Source: Streptomyces klenkii (GTDB lineage: Bacteria; Actinomycetota; Actinomycetes; Streptomycetales; Streptomycetaceae). Taken from it: a stretch of 64,000 nucleotides of DNA. Shown here piece by piece: positions 8,920 to 18,600 of this stretch. The stretch covers positions 218,987 through 282,986 of the forward strand of contig NZ_RBAM01000010.1 in NCBI RefSeq assembly GCF_003626645.1, in the 5' to 3' direction. A program made the translations under genes and the position numbers. Positions within the stretch are counted from its first letter, which is position 1; every line of letters begins with the position of its first letter. The notes beneath the pieces are model-generated. The model did not search any database, had not been told where the DNA came from, and saw nothing but the letters and a program-made list of their open reading frames with translations.

Positions 8920-9861
8920 CTACCGGTGCGGCGGGAGCATGGTGCGGGGGGAGTCGACAAGAACAGCGGTGGCGCCGAGGCGGGTGGCGACGCGTAGGTC
9001 AGCCGGTGTGTTGACGCCGAGCATGACGATCGGCGTGTCGGCGGACCGCGAGCGGAAGCAGGCGACGGAGTCGCGGGTCCACAGCTGCGCGGTGACGGCG
9101 GCCTCTCCCGTGCCGAGGGTGAACTTCTCCTGCAAGGTCATTTGGCGTTTGAGCTCGAATCCTGCCCAGGAACCAGCCGGGGGCGTGTTCTTGCAGGTGT
9201 GCTCAAGGGCGACTTCGGCGAGCCGCTGCCGCGTGGCGTCGCGCGACTCGGCTACCTGCGCCCCAGGGACGCGGCTGAGGAGGTTGGTGACCTCGGCGTC
9301 GGTGGAATACAGCTTGACGCGGTCCCACGCCTTCTTCTCGTCGAGCAGGCGGGTCACCGCGTCGACGACGTGCTGGGCGGGTGCCTGCTTGAGGTCCAGA
9401 TAGATCTGTTTGCCCGCCGGCACTGCCTCCAGGGCGGCGGCCAGGGTAGGGATGCGCAGGGGGCGTTCCCGGTAGGGGTAGGAGCCGTCAGGGCCCTTGA
9501 AGCCGTAGCCGGCGTTCAGTCCGGCCAGCTCGGCTTGCGTCTTGTCCGAGACGGGGCCGGAGCCGTCCGTCAGCGCCGACAGGTCGGTGGGCCGGTACAG
9601 CACGGGGACACCGTCCCTGGTCGCCTGCACACTCAGCCATTCCCCGTCCACGCCGGCCTTCAACGACTCGGTGATGGCCAGCAGGGTGTTCTCGGGAAAG
9701 TCCCCGGTACCCGCGCGATGCGCGATGACCAATGGCGTAGGCCTCGCCTGTACTGCCGGGAGCCCGTCGGCCTTCGCGGAGGCGGGAGCACTTGCTGTGA
9801 GGGCGGGAACAACACAGGCCAGAACAGCGAGGGCGATGGCCGGGCCGGATCTGCGTCGCAT
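8920..9861 (-). CDS. Secreted glycerophosphodiester phosphodiesterase-like protein
   Basis: About 313 residues from ATG 9861: an MRRRSG n-region, a hydrophobic core and an A-x-A cleavage region (ASAPASA) make a signal peptide. The GDPD domain follows with IAHRAGTGDFPENTL (catalytic His and ENT) and EWLSVQATRDGVPVLY. Classical GDPD has ELDVxxTKDGxxVxxHD here; this protein has WLSVQ and LYRPTD, so a metal ligand and the general acid histidine are replaced. Catalysis may be altered or lost. LDLKQ and a WT-type strand are retained. An in-frame ATG at 9960 would hide the signal peptide, so I prefer 9861. It stands alone. Confidence 0.75.
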   Translation of the reverse strand: MRRRSGPAIALAVLACVVPALTASAPASAKADGLPAVQARPTPLVIAHRAGTGDFPENTLLAITESLKAGVDGEWLSVQATRDGVPVLYRPTDLSALTDGSGPVSDKTQAELAGLNAGYGFKGPDGSYPYRERPLRIPTLAAALEAVPAGKQIYLDLKQAPAQHVVDAVTRLLDEKKAWDRVKLYSTDAEVTNLLSRVPGAQVAESRDATRQRLAEVALEHTCKNTPPAGSWAGFELKRQMTLQEKFTLGTGEAAVTAQLWTRDSVACFRSRSADTPIVMLGVNTPADLRVATRLGATAVLVDSPRTMLPPHR

Positions 9862-10252
9862 GACTGCTGCCGGCTGAAGCAGGCGCCGGCCGGTGCCTCG
9901 CGCAGGACCTTCCGGCGCTATTTCCCCTGCGTGATCTTGGAATGTCATACGCGTGATCATAGAGACGAGCCGGGCAGCGGATGAGCCTCCTCGGGCAAGC
10001 ACTTGCCGGGGAAGGGCACACGGCCGCCGGCAAGTTGGGCTCGCCACGGAATTGTCCACAGTTGAATCCGCGCGCCCGCCAGCATCAACCCCCTCCTACG
10101 TACGCATACACCGGGGAGGACTGGCAAGCGTGATGCCGGCGACAAGCCGGTGTCGCCAGGCCGATCGCGTACGACCCGTACCCGCACCCCCGTACCCCCA
10201 CGCCCCCGGCCCCGCGCGAGGCCGTAGCCGTAAGAGGCTCTCCCTGGCAGGC
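9862..10252. other. Gap between GDPD and HxlR genes
   Basis: About 390 bp without a supported gene. It holds the GDPD upstream region and, at 10138-10157, a 7-bp perfect inverted repeat (GGCGACA/TGTCGCC, 6-nt loop) about 95 bp past the HxlR stop. This could be a weak terminator. Nothing else stands out. Confidence 0.35.
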
Positions 10253-10771
10253 TTACGCCTCTTCCGCGGAAATGGCCGGCCGCGTCGCGTAGCGGATGCG
10301 CATCGCGTCGCCGGCCGCAGGGCCCGCGGTGAAGACGTAGGCGGTGCTGTCGTCGAGCCGGCGGCCGGATTTGGCGTCGACGACGACGGGCTCGACCTCC
10401 TCGCCGCTGCGCGCGTCGACGAGAATCATGCTGCGCTCCGTCGGCCTGAGGCGGGAATTGCCCCACGCGGCCAGGGCGACGATCACCGGGCGCAGGGACC
10501 GGCCGAGTTCGGTCAGGACGTACTCGTGCCGGACGGGGCCGGTCTGGTAGGGCCGGCGCTCCAGCAGGCCGTCCGCGACGAGGGTCTTCAGCCGGGTGGT
10601 GAGCATGCTGGAGGAGATACCCAGGCTCTCCTGGAACTGGTCGAAGCGGGTGTAGCCGTCGAAGGCGTCGTGAAGGATCAGAAGGGTCCACCACTCGCCG
10701 ACGTGTTCCACCGTCGTGGACAGCGGGCACTCCCGGTCCTCCAGCCTGATCCGGCTCGCCAAGGCGACCAC
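10253..10771 (-). CDS. HxlR-family winged-helix regulator
   Basis: A 172-residue protein. Residues about 10-100 form an HxlR winged helix: CPLSTTVEHVGEWWTLLIL (the conserved Cys and WTLLIL helix), RFDQFQESLGISSSMLTTRL (recognition helix) and the wing VRHEYVLTELGRSL. A C-terminal extension of about 65 residues resembles the extra domain of longer HxlR proteins and may bind a ligand. It is transcribed divergently from an SDR gene, with a strong palindrome just upstream of its own GTG start. It therefore probably regulates itself and the SDR, likely in response to an electrophile or quinone-type substrate; that ligand idea is inference from the family. Confidence 0.85.
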   Translation of the reverse strand: MVALASRIRLEDRECPLSTTVEHVGEWWTLLILHDAFDGYTRFDQFQESLGISSSMLTTRLKTLVADGLLERRPYQTGPVRHEYVLTELGRSLRPVIVALAAWGNSRLRPTERSMILVDARSGEEVEPVVVDAKSGRRLDDSTAYVFTAGPAAGDAMRIRYATRPAISAEEA

Positions 10772-10783
10772 CCCCTCACTTGC

Positions 10784-10818
10784 TGCTAAAATCGAAGTTA
10801 GTAGCTTCTATTTTAGCA
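10784..10818. promoter_or_regulatory. Operator-like palindrome between HxlR and SDR genes
   Basis: The arms TGCTAAAATCGAAG (10784-10797) and CTTCTATTTTAGCA (10805-10818) are complementary at 13 of 14 positions around a 7-bp TTAGTAG centre. The AT-rich dyad contrasts sharply with the GC-rich surroundings. It lies 13 bp upstream of the HxlR start and 53 bp upstream of the SDR start, the expected place for an HxlR operator overlapping divergent promoters. Confidence 0.7.
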
Positions 10819-10870
10819 GTCGAGACGGGAGCGGCGCCTCGTGTACCCGCGCCCGGAGACGGAACGCACG

Positions 10871-11656
10871 ATGACCACATCCATCAGCGAATCCCTCGAA
10901 GACCGGCGCGCTCTGGTCACGGGCGGCACCAAGGGCACCGGAGCCGCCATCGCCCGACGCCTCGCCCAGGCCGGTGCGACCGTGTTCGTCACAGCCCGCA
11001 GCCGCCCCGTCGACGTGGAGGAGAAGAGCTTCATCGCCGCCGACCTCTCCTCCGCCGAGGGCGCCTCCCACGTGGCCGCCGAGGTGGACGCCCGCGCGGG
11101 AGGCGTCGACATCCTGGTCAACACCCTCGGCGGTTCCCAGGCTCCGGCCGGAGGGTTCGCGGCCCTGGGCGAGGACGACTGGGCCAGGGAGCTGAACACG
11201 AATCTTCTGGCCGCCGTCCGCCTGGACCGTGCCCTCCTCCCGCACATGATCGCCCTCGGCAAGGGCACGATCGTGCACGTCACCTCGATCCAGCGCCGCA
11301 TGCCGCTATGGAACGGAACCCTGGCCTACGCCGCCGCCAAAGCAGCCCTGACCACCTACAGCAAAGGACTGGCCAACGAGGTTGCTCCCCACGGCGTCCG
11401 CGTCAACACCGTCTCACCCGGCTTCATCCAGACCTCGGCCGCCGACGGCCTCGTCTCCCGGATCGCCCACGACGCCGGCATCACCCAGGAAGCGGCGCTG
11501 GGCCGGCTCATGGACTCCCTGGGAGGCATCCCGCTCGGCCGCCCCAACCAGCCCGAGGAAGTCGCCGAACTCGTCGCCTTCCTCGTCTCCGACCGCGCCT
11601 CGGCCATCGTCGGCGCCGAACACGTCATCGACGGCGGCACCACCCCCACCGTCTGA
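10871..11656 (+). CDS. SDR-family oxidoreductase
   Basis: A 261-residue classical short-chain dehydrogenase. The cofactor motif is TGGTKGTG (near residue 17), the NAG-type strand reads NTLGG, the catalytic Ser lies in HVTSIQ, and the active-site YAAAK is followed by the RVNTVSPGF segment. Members reduce carbonyls or oxidise alcohols with NAD(P)(H). GGAGACGG upstream of ATG 10871 supports the start; an in-frame GTG or ATG 10 codons upstream is less likely. Its position opposite an HxlR gene with a shared palindrome suggests substrate-inducible expression. Confidence 0.85.
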   Translation: MTTSISESLEDRRALVTGGTKGTGAAIARRLAQAGATVFVTARSRPVDVEEKSFIAADLSSAEGASHVAAEVDARAGGVDILVNTLGGSQAPAGGFAALGEDDWARELNTNLLAAVRLDRALLPHMIALGKGTIVHVTSIQRRMPLWNGTLAYAAAKAALTTYSKGLANEVAPHGVRVNTVSPGFIQTSAADGLVSRIAHDAGITQEAALGRLMDSLGGIPLGRPNQPEEVAELVAFLVSDRASAIVGAEHVIDGGTTPTV

Positions 11657-11710
11657 ACCCGCCACGACCATCAGGAGCGTCATGCACGCCAACCAGGAGG
11701 CCAGCCGGAA

Positions 11711-11730
11711 TACGGCAGAAACGTGCCGTA
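11711..11730. repeat. Short perfect inverted repeat at the left edge of the Tn3 remnant
   Basis: TACGGCA, a 6-nt GAAACG spacer and TGCCGTA form a perfect 7-bp dyad about 55 bp past the SDR stop and about 190 bp before the transposase start. It may be an SDR terminator or part of a Tn3-type terminal repeat. I could not find a matching inverted copy to the right of the transposase. Confidence 0.3.
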
Positions 11731-11911
11731 GGGTTCGGCGCTGACGACCTGGCGCGAAGGCCTCGTCGGCTGGTCGCCCGTTTGGATGCTCTTCGTATGA
11801 GCCGTGTGGCCTTGGCGATTGGTGTCTTCCCTGGCCACAGGGCTCGTGACGGGTTCTGCGGTGGCTGCGGGGTGTGCTCGGTGCGGGTGAGCGGTGGGGA
11901 TCATGCGGCGC

Positions 11912-14507
11912 ATGGCGTCGGTGGAACGTACCGCGTATCCGCGGTTCAAGCGCACGATCACTTGTCGCGGGCTGCATGACTCGTTCGCTCCGGGCGCGTC
12001 CGAGGTGGCGTGGGCGCGGGGGAAGGCGCGGTCACCGGAGCATCTGCCGGCGTTGGTGGTGCTGCTGAAGGGCTTCCAGAAGTTGGGGTACTTCCCGGAC
12101 CTGGACGAGGTGCCGGAGCTGGTGGTCGGGCATGTGCGCGGGCTGCCGGGGCTGGAGGAGGATGTGCTGCCGCTGCACGACTCGGTGCGTACGGCCGCGC
12201 GGCAGCGTGACTTCGTGCGTGAGCGGCTTGGTGTGGAGTGCGACAAGGAGAAGGCCCGCGCGGTTGCTTCGGCGGCGATCTACGAGGCGGTGCAGGCGAA
12301 GGACAATCCGGCGGACCTGATCAATGTGGCGCTGGAGACGCTGGTGCGGAAGCGGTTGGAGCTGCCGGGCTATACGACGCCGGATGCGCTGGCCTCGGCG
12401 ATCCGTACCGAGGTGAACACGGGGTTCTTCGAGACGATCGCCGGGCGGGTCGATGAGGCGCGCACCGCTCGGGTGCTGGGGCTGCTGCGGGTGGTGTCCG
12501 GATCGCGGAGCCGGTTCGATGAGCTGAAGCGGCCGGCGAAGGCGCCGTCGGTGTCCCATCTGCGCGAGCACCCGGCCTATCCGGACAGGCTGAAGCTGTT
12601 GGGGCCGACGGCGGACTGGCTTGAGGGGGTGCCGTCGGCGAAGGTGGAGCACTTCGCCGGGCAGGCGCGGGTGCTGGATGCGGCCGAGCTGGGCAAGGTC
12701 GGTGTGGTGAAGCGGACGGCGCTGCTGGTGTGCCTGCTGCACATGGCGAAGGTGCGGGCGCGGGACGAGCTGGTGACGATGCTGTGCATGCGCATGGCGC
12801 GGATCACCAAGAAGGCCAAGGAGGACCTGGAGAAGATCCGTCAGCGGCACCGGGCCGAGTCCGAGTGGCTGCTCGCGGTGCTCGGTGAGGTGCTGGAGGC
12901 CGCGAAGGGCGCGGTCGGTTTCGACAGCGGTTCGGTCACCCTGCCCACCGGCTCCCGCAAGAAGAACGCGGTGCATGCCGCGTGCGGGAAGGCGGTGCTG
13001 GAGAAGCTGGAGGAGGCCGGGGGCCTGGCGAAGCTGTCGGAGGACCACGAGCTGGTCTCCGCGCACCACGGCGACAACTATTTCCCGCTGATGTGGCGGC
13101 ACTTCAAGAGCCACCGCAAGGTCCTGCTCGACAAGGCCCGCGAGGGGAAGATCAACCGGCGGCACTTCGAGGTGTGCACCCTGTTCTGTCTGGTCCAGGA
13201 GGTCCGCAGCGGGGACGTGGCGGTCCTGGGGTCGGAGTCGTACACCAATTTCTACGACCAGCTTTTGTCGTGGGAGGAGTGCGAGCCGCTGGTAGCGGGG
13301 TACTGCGAGCAGGCCGGGCTGCCGGCCACGGCGTCGGCGTTCACGGCGGCGCTGCGGCAGAAGCTGACGGCGGTGGCGGCGAAGGTGGACGCCGGGTACC
13401 CGGATAACGCGGATCTGACGATCGATGCGGCGTCGGGGAAGATCGTGCTCAGCCCGCGCAAGGGCAAGGACCGGCGCAAGTCCGCTCTGGATCTGGAGGC
13501 GGAGATCCTGCGTCGGCTGCCGGAGTGGAGCCTGCTGGACATGCTGGCGCGCACGGCGTACTGGATCCAGTGGTGGCGGCACTTCGGCCCTGCCTCGGGG
13601 CCGGATCCGAAGATCCGCAACAAGCTCGCCCGCTACTGCTGGACGGTCTTCACCTACGGGACGAACGCCGGTCCCGCGCAGGTAGCACGGCACATGCGCG
13701 GCCAGGTATCGCTGCACGAGATCTCGCTGGCCGGCAACCAGCACATCACCGCCGAGAAGCTGAACGCCGCCTCGGCGGACGTGATCGACATGTTCATCCG
13801 GCTCGACGTGGCGCACGTGTGGGGTGATGTCAGCAAGGCCGGGATCGACGGCTCCCAGTACGACACGTGGGAGAACAACCTCCTGGCCGAGTCCCGCATC
13901 CGTTATGGGGGCTTTGGCGGGCTCTCGCTCAGGCACGTCTCCGACACCTGTATCGCCTTGTTCAGCCACTTCATCCCGTGCGGGATGCGGGAAACTCCTC
14001 ATGCGCGTGGCTCTCTCGATCCGGGAGGGCCGGCTGTCGTCGTCCACGCTGCTGCGGCGCCTGGGCAACGAGTCCCGCCGCAACCGCATCTACCAGGCAT
14101 ACCGCGAGCTGGGGCGCGTGATCCGCACGATCGTGCTCCTGCGGTTCTTGTCGGAACCCGAGCTACGGGAGTCGATCCAGTCGATGACGAACAAGGTCGA
14201 AGCCTTCCGCAAGTTCAGCAACTGGCTGATGTTCGCCTCCGACGTGATCCAGGACAACGACCCCGTACACCAGGAGAAGATCATTAAATTCCACGAGCTG
14301 CTGGCGAACTGTCTGATCTTCCATACGGCCGTGGACATCACGAAGGTCGTCAACGACCTCATCGACGAGGGCTGGGAGATCGACCCGGTGGACCTGGCCG
14401 CCACCAGCCCTTACACCACCTGCAAGACCCGCCGCTTGGGAACGTGGCACCTCGACATGGAGCCCCCGGTCGGGCAGGCGGTCGGGCAGCTGCGGCTGGC
14501 AGCGTGA
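11912..14507 (+). pseudogene. tnpA: Tn3-family transposase with internal deletion and frameshift
   Basis: The first about 690 codons are a good Tn3 TnpA: ASVERTAYPRFKR at the N-terminus, NPADLINVALE, and the first catalytic Asp region KAGIDGSQYDTW followed by FGGLSLRHVSDTCIALFSHFIPCG. Immediately after this, near 13,990, the sequence jumps to a different frame reading MRVALSIREGRLSSSTLLRRL and VEAFRKFSNW, ending with the Tn3 C-terminus IDPVDLAATSPY. The roughly 100 residues that should lie between, containing the second catalytic Asp, are absent. The transposase is therefore dead. ATG 11903 and 11912 are both possible original starts. No resolvase or accessory gene is attached. Confidence 0.85.
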
Positions 14508-14790
14508 GGCGGAGTTGTGCGGTCAGATCGAGGAAGTCGGCGACGACCGGGACCGGCGGTGGACAGCAAGTTGGCCGTGCAGGCCGGCCAGGGTGCTGGT
14601 ACCCGGGGGTGGAGTTGGCATTGCCTGGCTGCTTGTCGGTGGCGTACGCACCGGCAGCGTCGATGTCACCGGAGCGCGGGTGCATCCAGTGAATGGCAAT
14701 GACCGTACAGGCGGGTGCGTCGTCCGGGCACCCTCATACAGAGTGTCTCTTTGCGCGAGGTTTCGTTCCTATGGTGTGGGGAGTGGTCTC
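14508..14790 (+). other. Region upstream of the isoprenoid-like operon
   Basis: About 283 bp between the dead transposase and the first gene of the operon. It must contain the operon promoter unless transcription enters from the transposon. I see no convincing -35/-10 pair or dyad; a TATGGT hexamer at 14770 lies 16 bp before the GTG start but has no spaced partner. Confidence 0.3.
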
Positions 14791-15633
14791 GTGTCAACGG
14801 CTGATGATGGTGACGTGTCCTGCCCTGCGGGCCATTCCCGCGTACAGGGTCCGGTCGGCAGTGGCGAGGCGCCTTGCCCTGTCCGCACCGGCGGGTGGGT
14901 GCCCCTTTCCGGTGACCGGCTCTGCCGGGGCCGCGCTGATCTGTTGTGGGCGCTCGGCGGTATGACCGTTTGCTCCGCGGCCGTGGGGCTGGTGGACCCG
15001 CTGGGGCCGCGGGGCCAGCCGGCCCTGGCCCTCGGGATTGGCGCGGTGGTGGCCGGATGGCTCGCTGTCCGGGAGAACGTCCTTGTCCGAACCCAGGTCC
15101 TGGTTGTCGCCCTGATCACCTCTGTGGTGGAGGTCGCGGCCACCCGATGGCTGAGCCTTTGGGATTACCGCCTGGGTAACCTGCCCGTCTATCTGCCCGC
15201 GTTGCATGCCGTCATCTTTCTGACAGTCGTTGTGGTGGCCCGTTCCCTGCCGCCCTGGCTGCCCCGTCGGCTCCTGCTCGGCTGCGCGCTCGCCGGAGTC
15301 GGGCTGTGGGCAGGCTGGCAGTTGCTTCTGAGCGAGCGCACCGACACGGTCGGTGTCCTGTGGTTCCTCGTGCTCCTGGCCCTGTGCCGTCACCGGGAGA
15401 CGGCCGACCGGATTCCCGCGATCGTCGTGGTGACGGTTCCGCACGACGTCATGGCGACGGGCACGGGCATGGTGGCCTACCGCTCCCATGATGTCACCGG
15501 CCTTCTGTCGGTTGCCGCCCAGCCGTCCGCCATTGTCGGCGGCTACGCTCTGATCTATTACTTCGCCTCTCTCATGGTGCCGACGGTGCTCAGCTTGTGG
15601 CGGCGGTGTACTTCCCGGCTGCCGGCCTCATGA
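14791..15633 (+). CDS. Polytopic membrane protein, candidate terpenoid cyclase-like
   Basis: A 280-residue protein with about seven hydrophobic segments (examples ALGIGAVVAGWLAV, VLVVALITSVVEVAA, AVIFLTVVVVARS, and the C-terminal ALIYYFASLMVPTVLSL). The polar loop LWDYRLGNLPVYLPALH joins helices and recalls a W-x-Y/GNxPxYxP motif I associate with uncharacterised actinobacterial membrane proteins. GTG 14791 is preceded by GGGGAGTGG, a good ribosome site. The stop overlaps the next start (ATGA), so translation is coupled to a protein carrying epoxidase-like and prenyltransferase domains. By analogy with integral-membrane cyclases that act after FAD epoxidases in indole-diterpenoid pathways, I infer a cyclase or lipid-handling role. 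The sequence itself only shows a membrane protein. Confidence 0.6.
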   Translation: MSTADDGDVSCPAGHSRVQGPVGSGEAPCPVRTGGWVPLSGDRLCRGRADLLWALGGMTVCSAAVGLVDPLGPRGQPALALGIGAVVAGWLAVRENVLVRTQVLVVALITSVVEVAATRWLSLWDYRLGNLPVYLPALHAVIFLTVVVVARSLPPWLPRRLLLGCALAGVGLWAGWQLLLSERTDTVGVLWFLVLLALCRHRETADRIPAIVVVTVPHDVMATGTGMVAYRSHDVTGLLSVAAQPSAIVGGYALIYYFASLMVPTVLSLWRRCTSRLPAS

Positions 15634-18600
15634 CGACGGCAGCCGGGCCCGCGCGGGCCGTGGTGATCGGCGGCAGCATGGCGGGACTGCTGGCCGCCCG
15701 CGCGCTGACCGACACCCACGAAGAAGTACTGGTCGTCGACCGGGATACCTTGCCGACCACCCCCGTCCATCGTGTCGGGGTGCCGCAGGCCCGGCACACG
15801 CACTGGCTGTTGGCCCGGGGACTGGAGGTGCTGGAGTCCTTCTTCCCGGGGCTGTCGGCGGAACTGGCCGCCATGGGCGCGACGCTGGCCGACCCGCAAC
15901 GGGATGGCATGTGGGTCTTCGACGGACGTCCGGCGCGGCGCGCTCCCTCGGATCTGGCCTGTCTGACCATGAGCCGCACGCTGCTGGAGAGCTGCGTACG
16001 CACCCGCGTCGCGGCCCTTCCCGGCGTGCGGATACTCCCCCGGCACGAGGTCGTCGGCCTGCTGCCGTCGCCCGACGGCCGCAGGATCAGCGGGGTGCGC
16101 GCATTGCGTCGCGGCAGCCCGGAGCCCGGCTTGGAGGTGCGGGCGGATCTGGTGGTCGACGCCTCGGGGCGTGCTTCCCGCACTCCGTTGTGGCTGCGGG
16201 AGCTGGGACACCGGCCGCCGCGTGAGGACCGGGTACGCGTGAGTGTCACCTACGCGACCCGGCACTACCGCGGCGAACAACACCACCTGCCCGGTGTTCT
16301 GGCCATCGGACGGCATGTCACGCCGGAACGGCCCCGGGGTGCGGCTCTCTACTTTGAGGAGGGCGATCGATGGAGCCTCACCCTGGCCGGTGTCCTCTCC
16401 GATGAACCGCCGGTGGCCGCCGACGCGTTCACAGCCTTCGCCTGTTCTCTGGGCGACCCGTGCATCCGGCGGGTCGTCGTGAACGCCGAGCCTCTCGACG
16501 ACCCCGTCCGCATGCGGTTTCCGGAGACTGTCCGCCGCCGGTATGAGCGGTTGCCCAGACCGCCCGAGGGGCTGGTCGTCATCGGCGACGCGATGTGCAG
16601 CACCAATCCGACCCTGTCCCACGGCATGTCGGTCGCTGCGCTCCAGGCGAAGGCCCTGCATGACTGTCTCGGTGAAGGGGCCGCGCGACTGCCCCGGCGC
16701 TTCTACCGCAGAGCCGCACGAGTGCTGACCGTGCCATGGATCGCCACCCGCACATCCGATGTGCTGCCGTACGAGTCCGGGTGCCGCCGGTCCCCGTTTC
16801 TGTGGCTGGCCGACCTCGCGCGCAGCGCCCTGAGCGCCGCCATGGAACGGGACGCCACCGTCACCCGGGCCTGCCTGCGCGTCGCGCATTTGGTCACTGG
16901 GCTGGGGCCCCTGTTCTCACCGCGGGTCCTGATCCGCGTACTGCCGTCCGTGCTCCGTCTCCTGCCCGCCCAGATGCCCTGGGGACGCGCACGCCCGGCG
17001 GCCCCGCCCGAGCGCAGCGGCATGCCGGGGCCCAGGCATGCGTCCGATCACGACCACGCGCCCGAGCGGGGCCGAAGCCCGGGTCCCGTCCCCGTAGTAC
17101 CCACCCCGTCGGACTGTTCGTCCGCTCGTCCCTGGAGGAAGCTGCCGTTGCCCGGCACCTTGGCTCAGTCCGCCATCGACGACCCTGTATTGCGGGCCGC
17201 TTATGCGGCATGCGGCAGGTTCTGCAAGGCCGCCAATCCGACCGAGTACGCGCTGATGCGGCTCATGCCCACCGCGCTGCGGCCCGCGTGCTGGGCCTTG
17301 TGGACCGCGCTCAGTGTGCCCGACAACATCATCGACTCCACGGACGGCACCCCAGCCGAGCGGGCTGCGCGGATGAGGGCATGGACGAGGGATCTGGAGG
17401 AGGAGCTAAGAGGGGCCACTAGCAGTGATCCCTACCGGCGGGCGATCGTCGACACGTTCTGGCGGTGGCAGCTCGATCCGCGTGACCTGCACGTCTCGTA
17501 CGCGGCCATCGAGGCCGACGCCGCCGGCCGTCAGTCGGTGGCCTGGGAGGACTGGAGCGCCCGTGTGCAGCACAGCAATGTCACCTGGGCGAGCCAGTGC
17601 CTGACTCTGCTCAACCGCGCGGGACTCTCTGCCCTCGTCCGGCCCCAGCACCACCGCGATCTGGCTCGCTTCCTCGACGGTGTCTATCTCACCGACACCC
17701 TCGTCGACCTCGCCGCCGACCTGGACCGGGGCGTCCTGCAACTGCCCACCGAGGCAGTCGAACAGTTCAGCGTCGAACCGGCCAGCCTGCTTCAGCGGTG
17801 CTGGACCCCGCACACCAAGGCCCTGATCAAACATCTGGTCGCCAGGGCCCGGCACCAACTGGAGCCGCCGGCGCTCACCGCCCTGCACCCCGGCACGACC
17901 ATCCTGCTCCGCGCCGTCAGCAACCTCTTCCTCGCCCGGCTGAGGGCCGTCGAACGGGCCGGGCCCCGACTGCTGCACACCAGCCCGGACCTCGGGCCGC
18001 TCACCCGTACACGGATCCTCGCCACCGCCCGCGCCCAAGCGGCCGTAGCCTGGAAGCTGGCTCCGCTCGACGTCCCCCGTACGCCCACGCGTCTCCCGGC
18101 ACAGACGGCCATGATCCTGCCGCAGCCCGCAGCGCGTGCCGGCACTGCCGGGCCACGCCCGCATCCCAGCGGCGTGCGGCCTCCGCTGATCGAGGCCAGC
18201 CACATGCCACGTCACGTGGCGGTCATCATGGACGGCAACGGCCGCTGGGCCACCGAGCGCGGACTGCCCCGTCATGAAGGACACCGCGCGGGACGCACCG
18301 CGCTGTGCGATGTCGTCCACGGCGCGCTGGAGATCGGGCTGCAATATCTGACGGTATACGCCTTCTCCAGCGAAAACTGGCAGAGGTCACCGACGGAGAT
18401 CGCCAACCTGTTCGAGCTGGCCGCGGAGGGGACGGGTGACTTCGAGGCCGACGGCGTACGACTGCGCTGGGCCGGCAGCCCCGAGGGACTGCCCCAAGAC
18501 CTGGTCGACGCATTGCAGCGGGCCGAGCACGAGAGCATGGACGAGTCCGCCCTCACCCTGACCATCTGCCTCAACTACGGCGGCCGCGCCGAACTCGCCG

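Noticed and set aside
11711..11745. Left terminal inverted repeat of the Tn3 element
   Set aside because: No matching inverted copy was found beyond the transposase, and known Tn3 ends usually begin GGGG; kept only as a short repeat.
12032..14089. Long minus-strand open frame of about 685 codons
   Set aside because: It is exactly antisense to the Tn3 transposase, is His/Arg/Leu-rich without motifs, and is an expected mirror frame in high-GC DNA.
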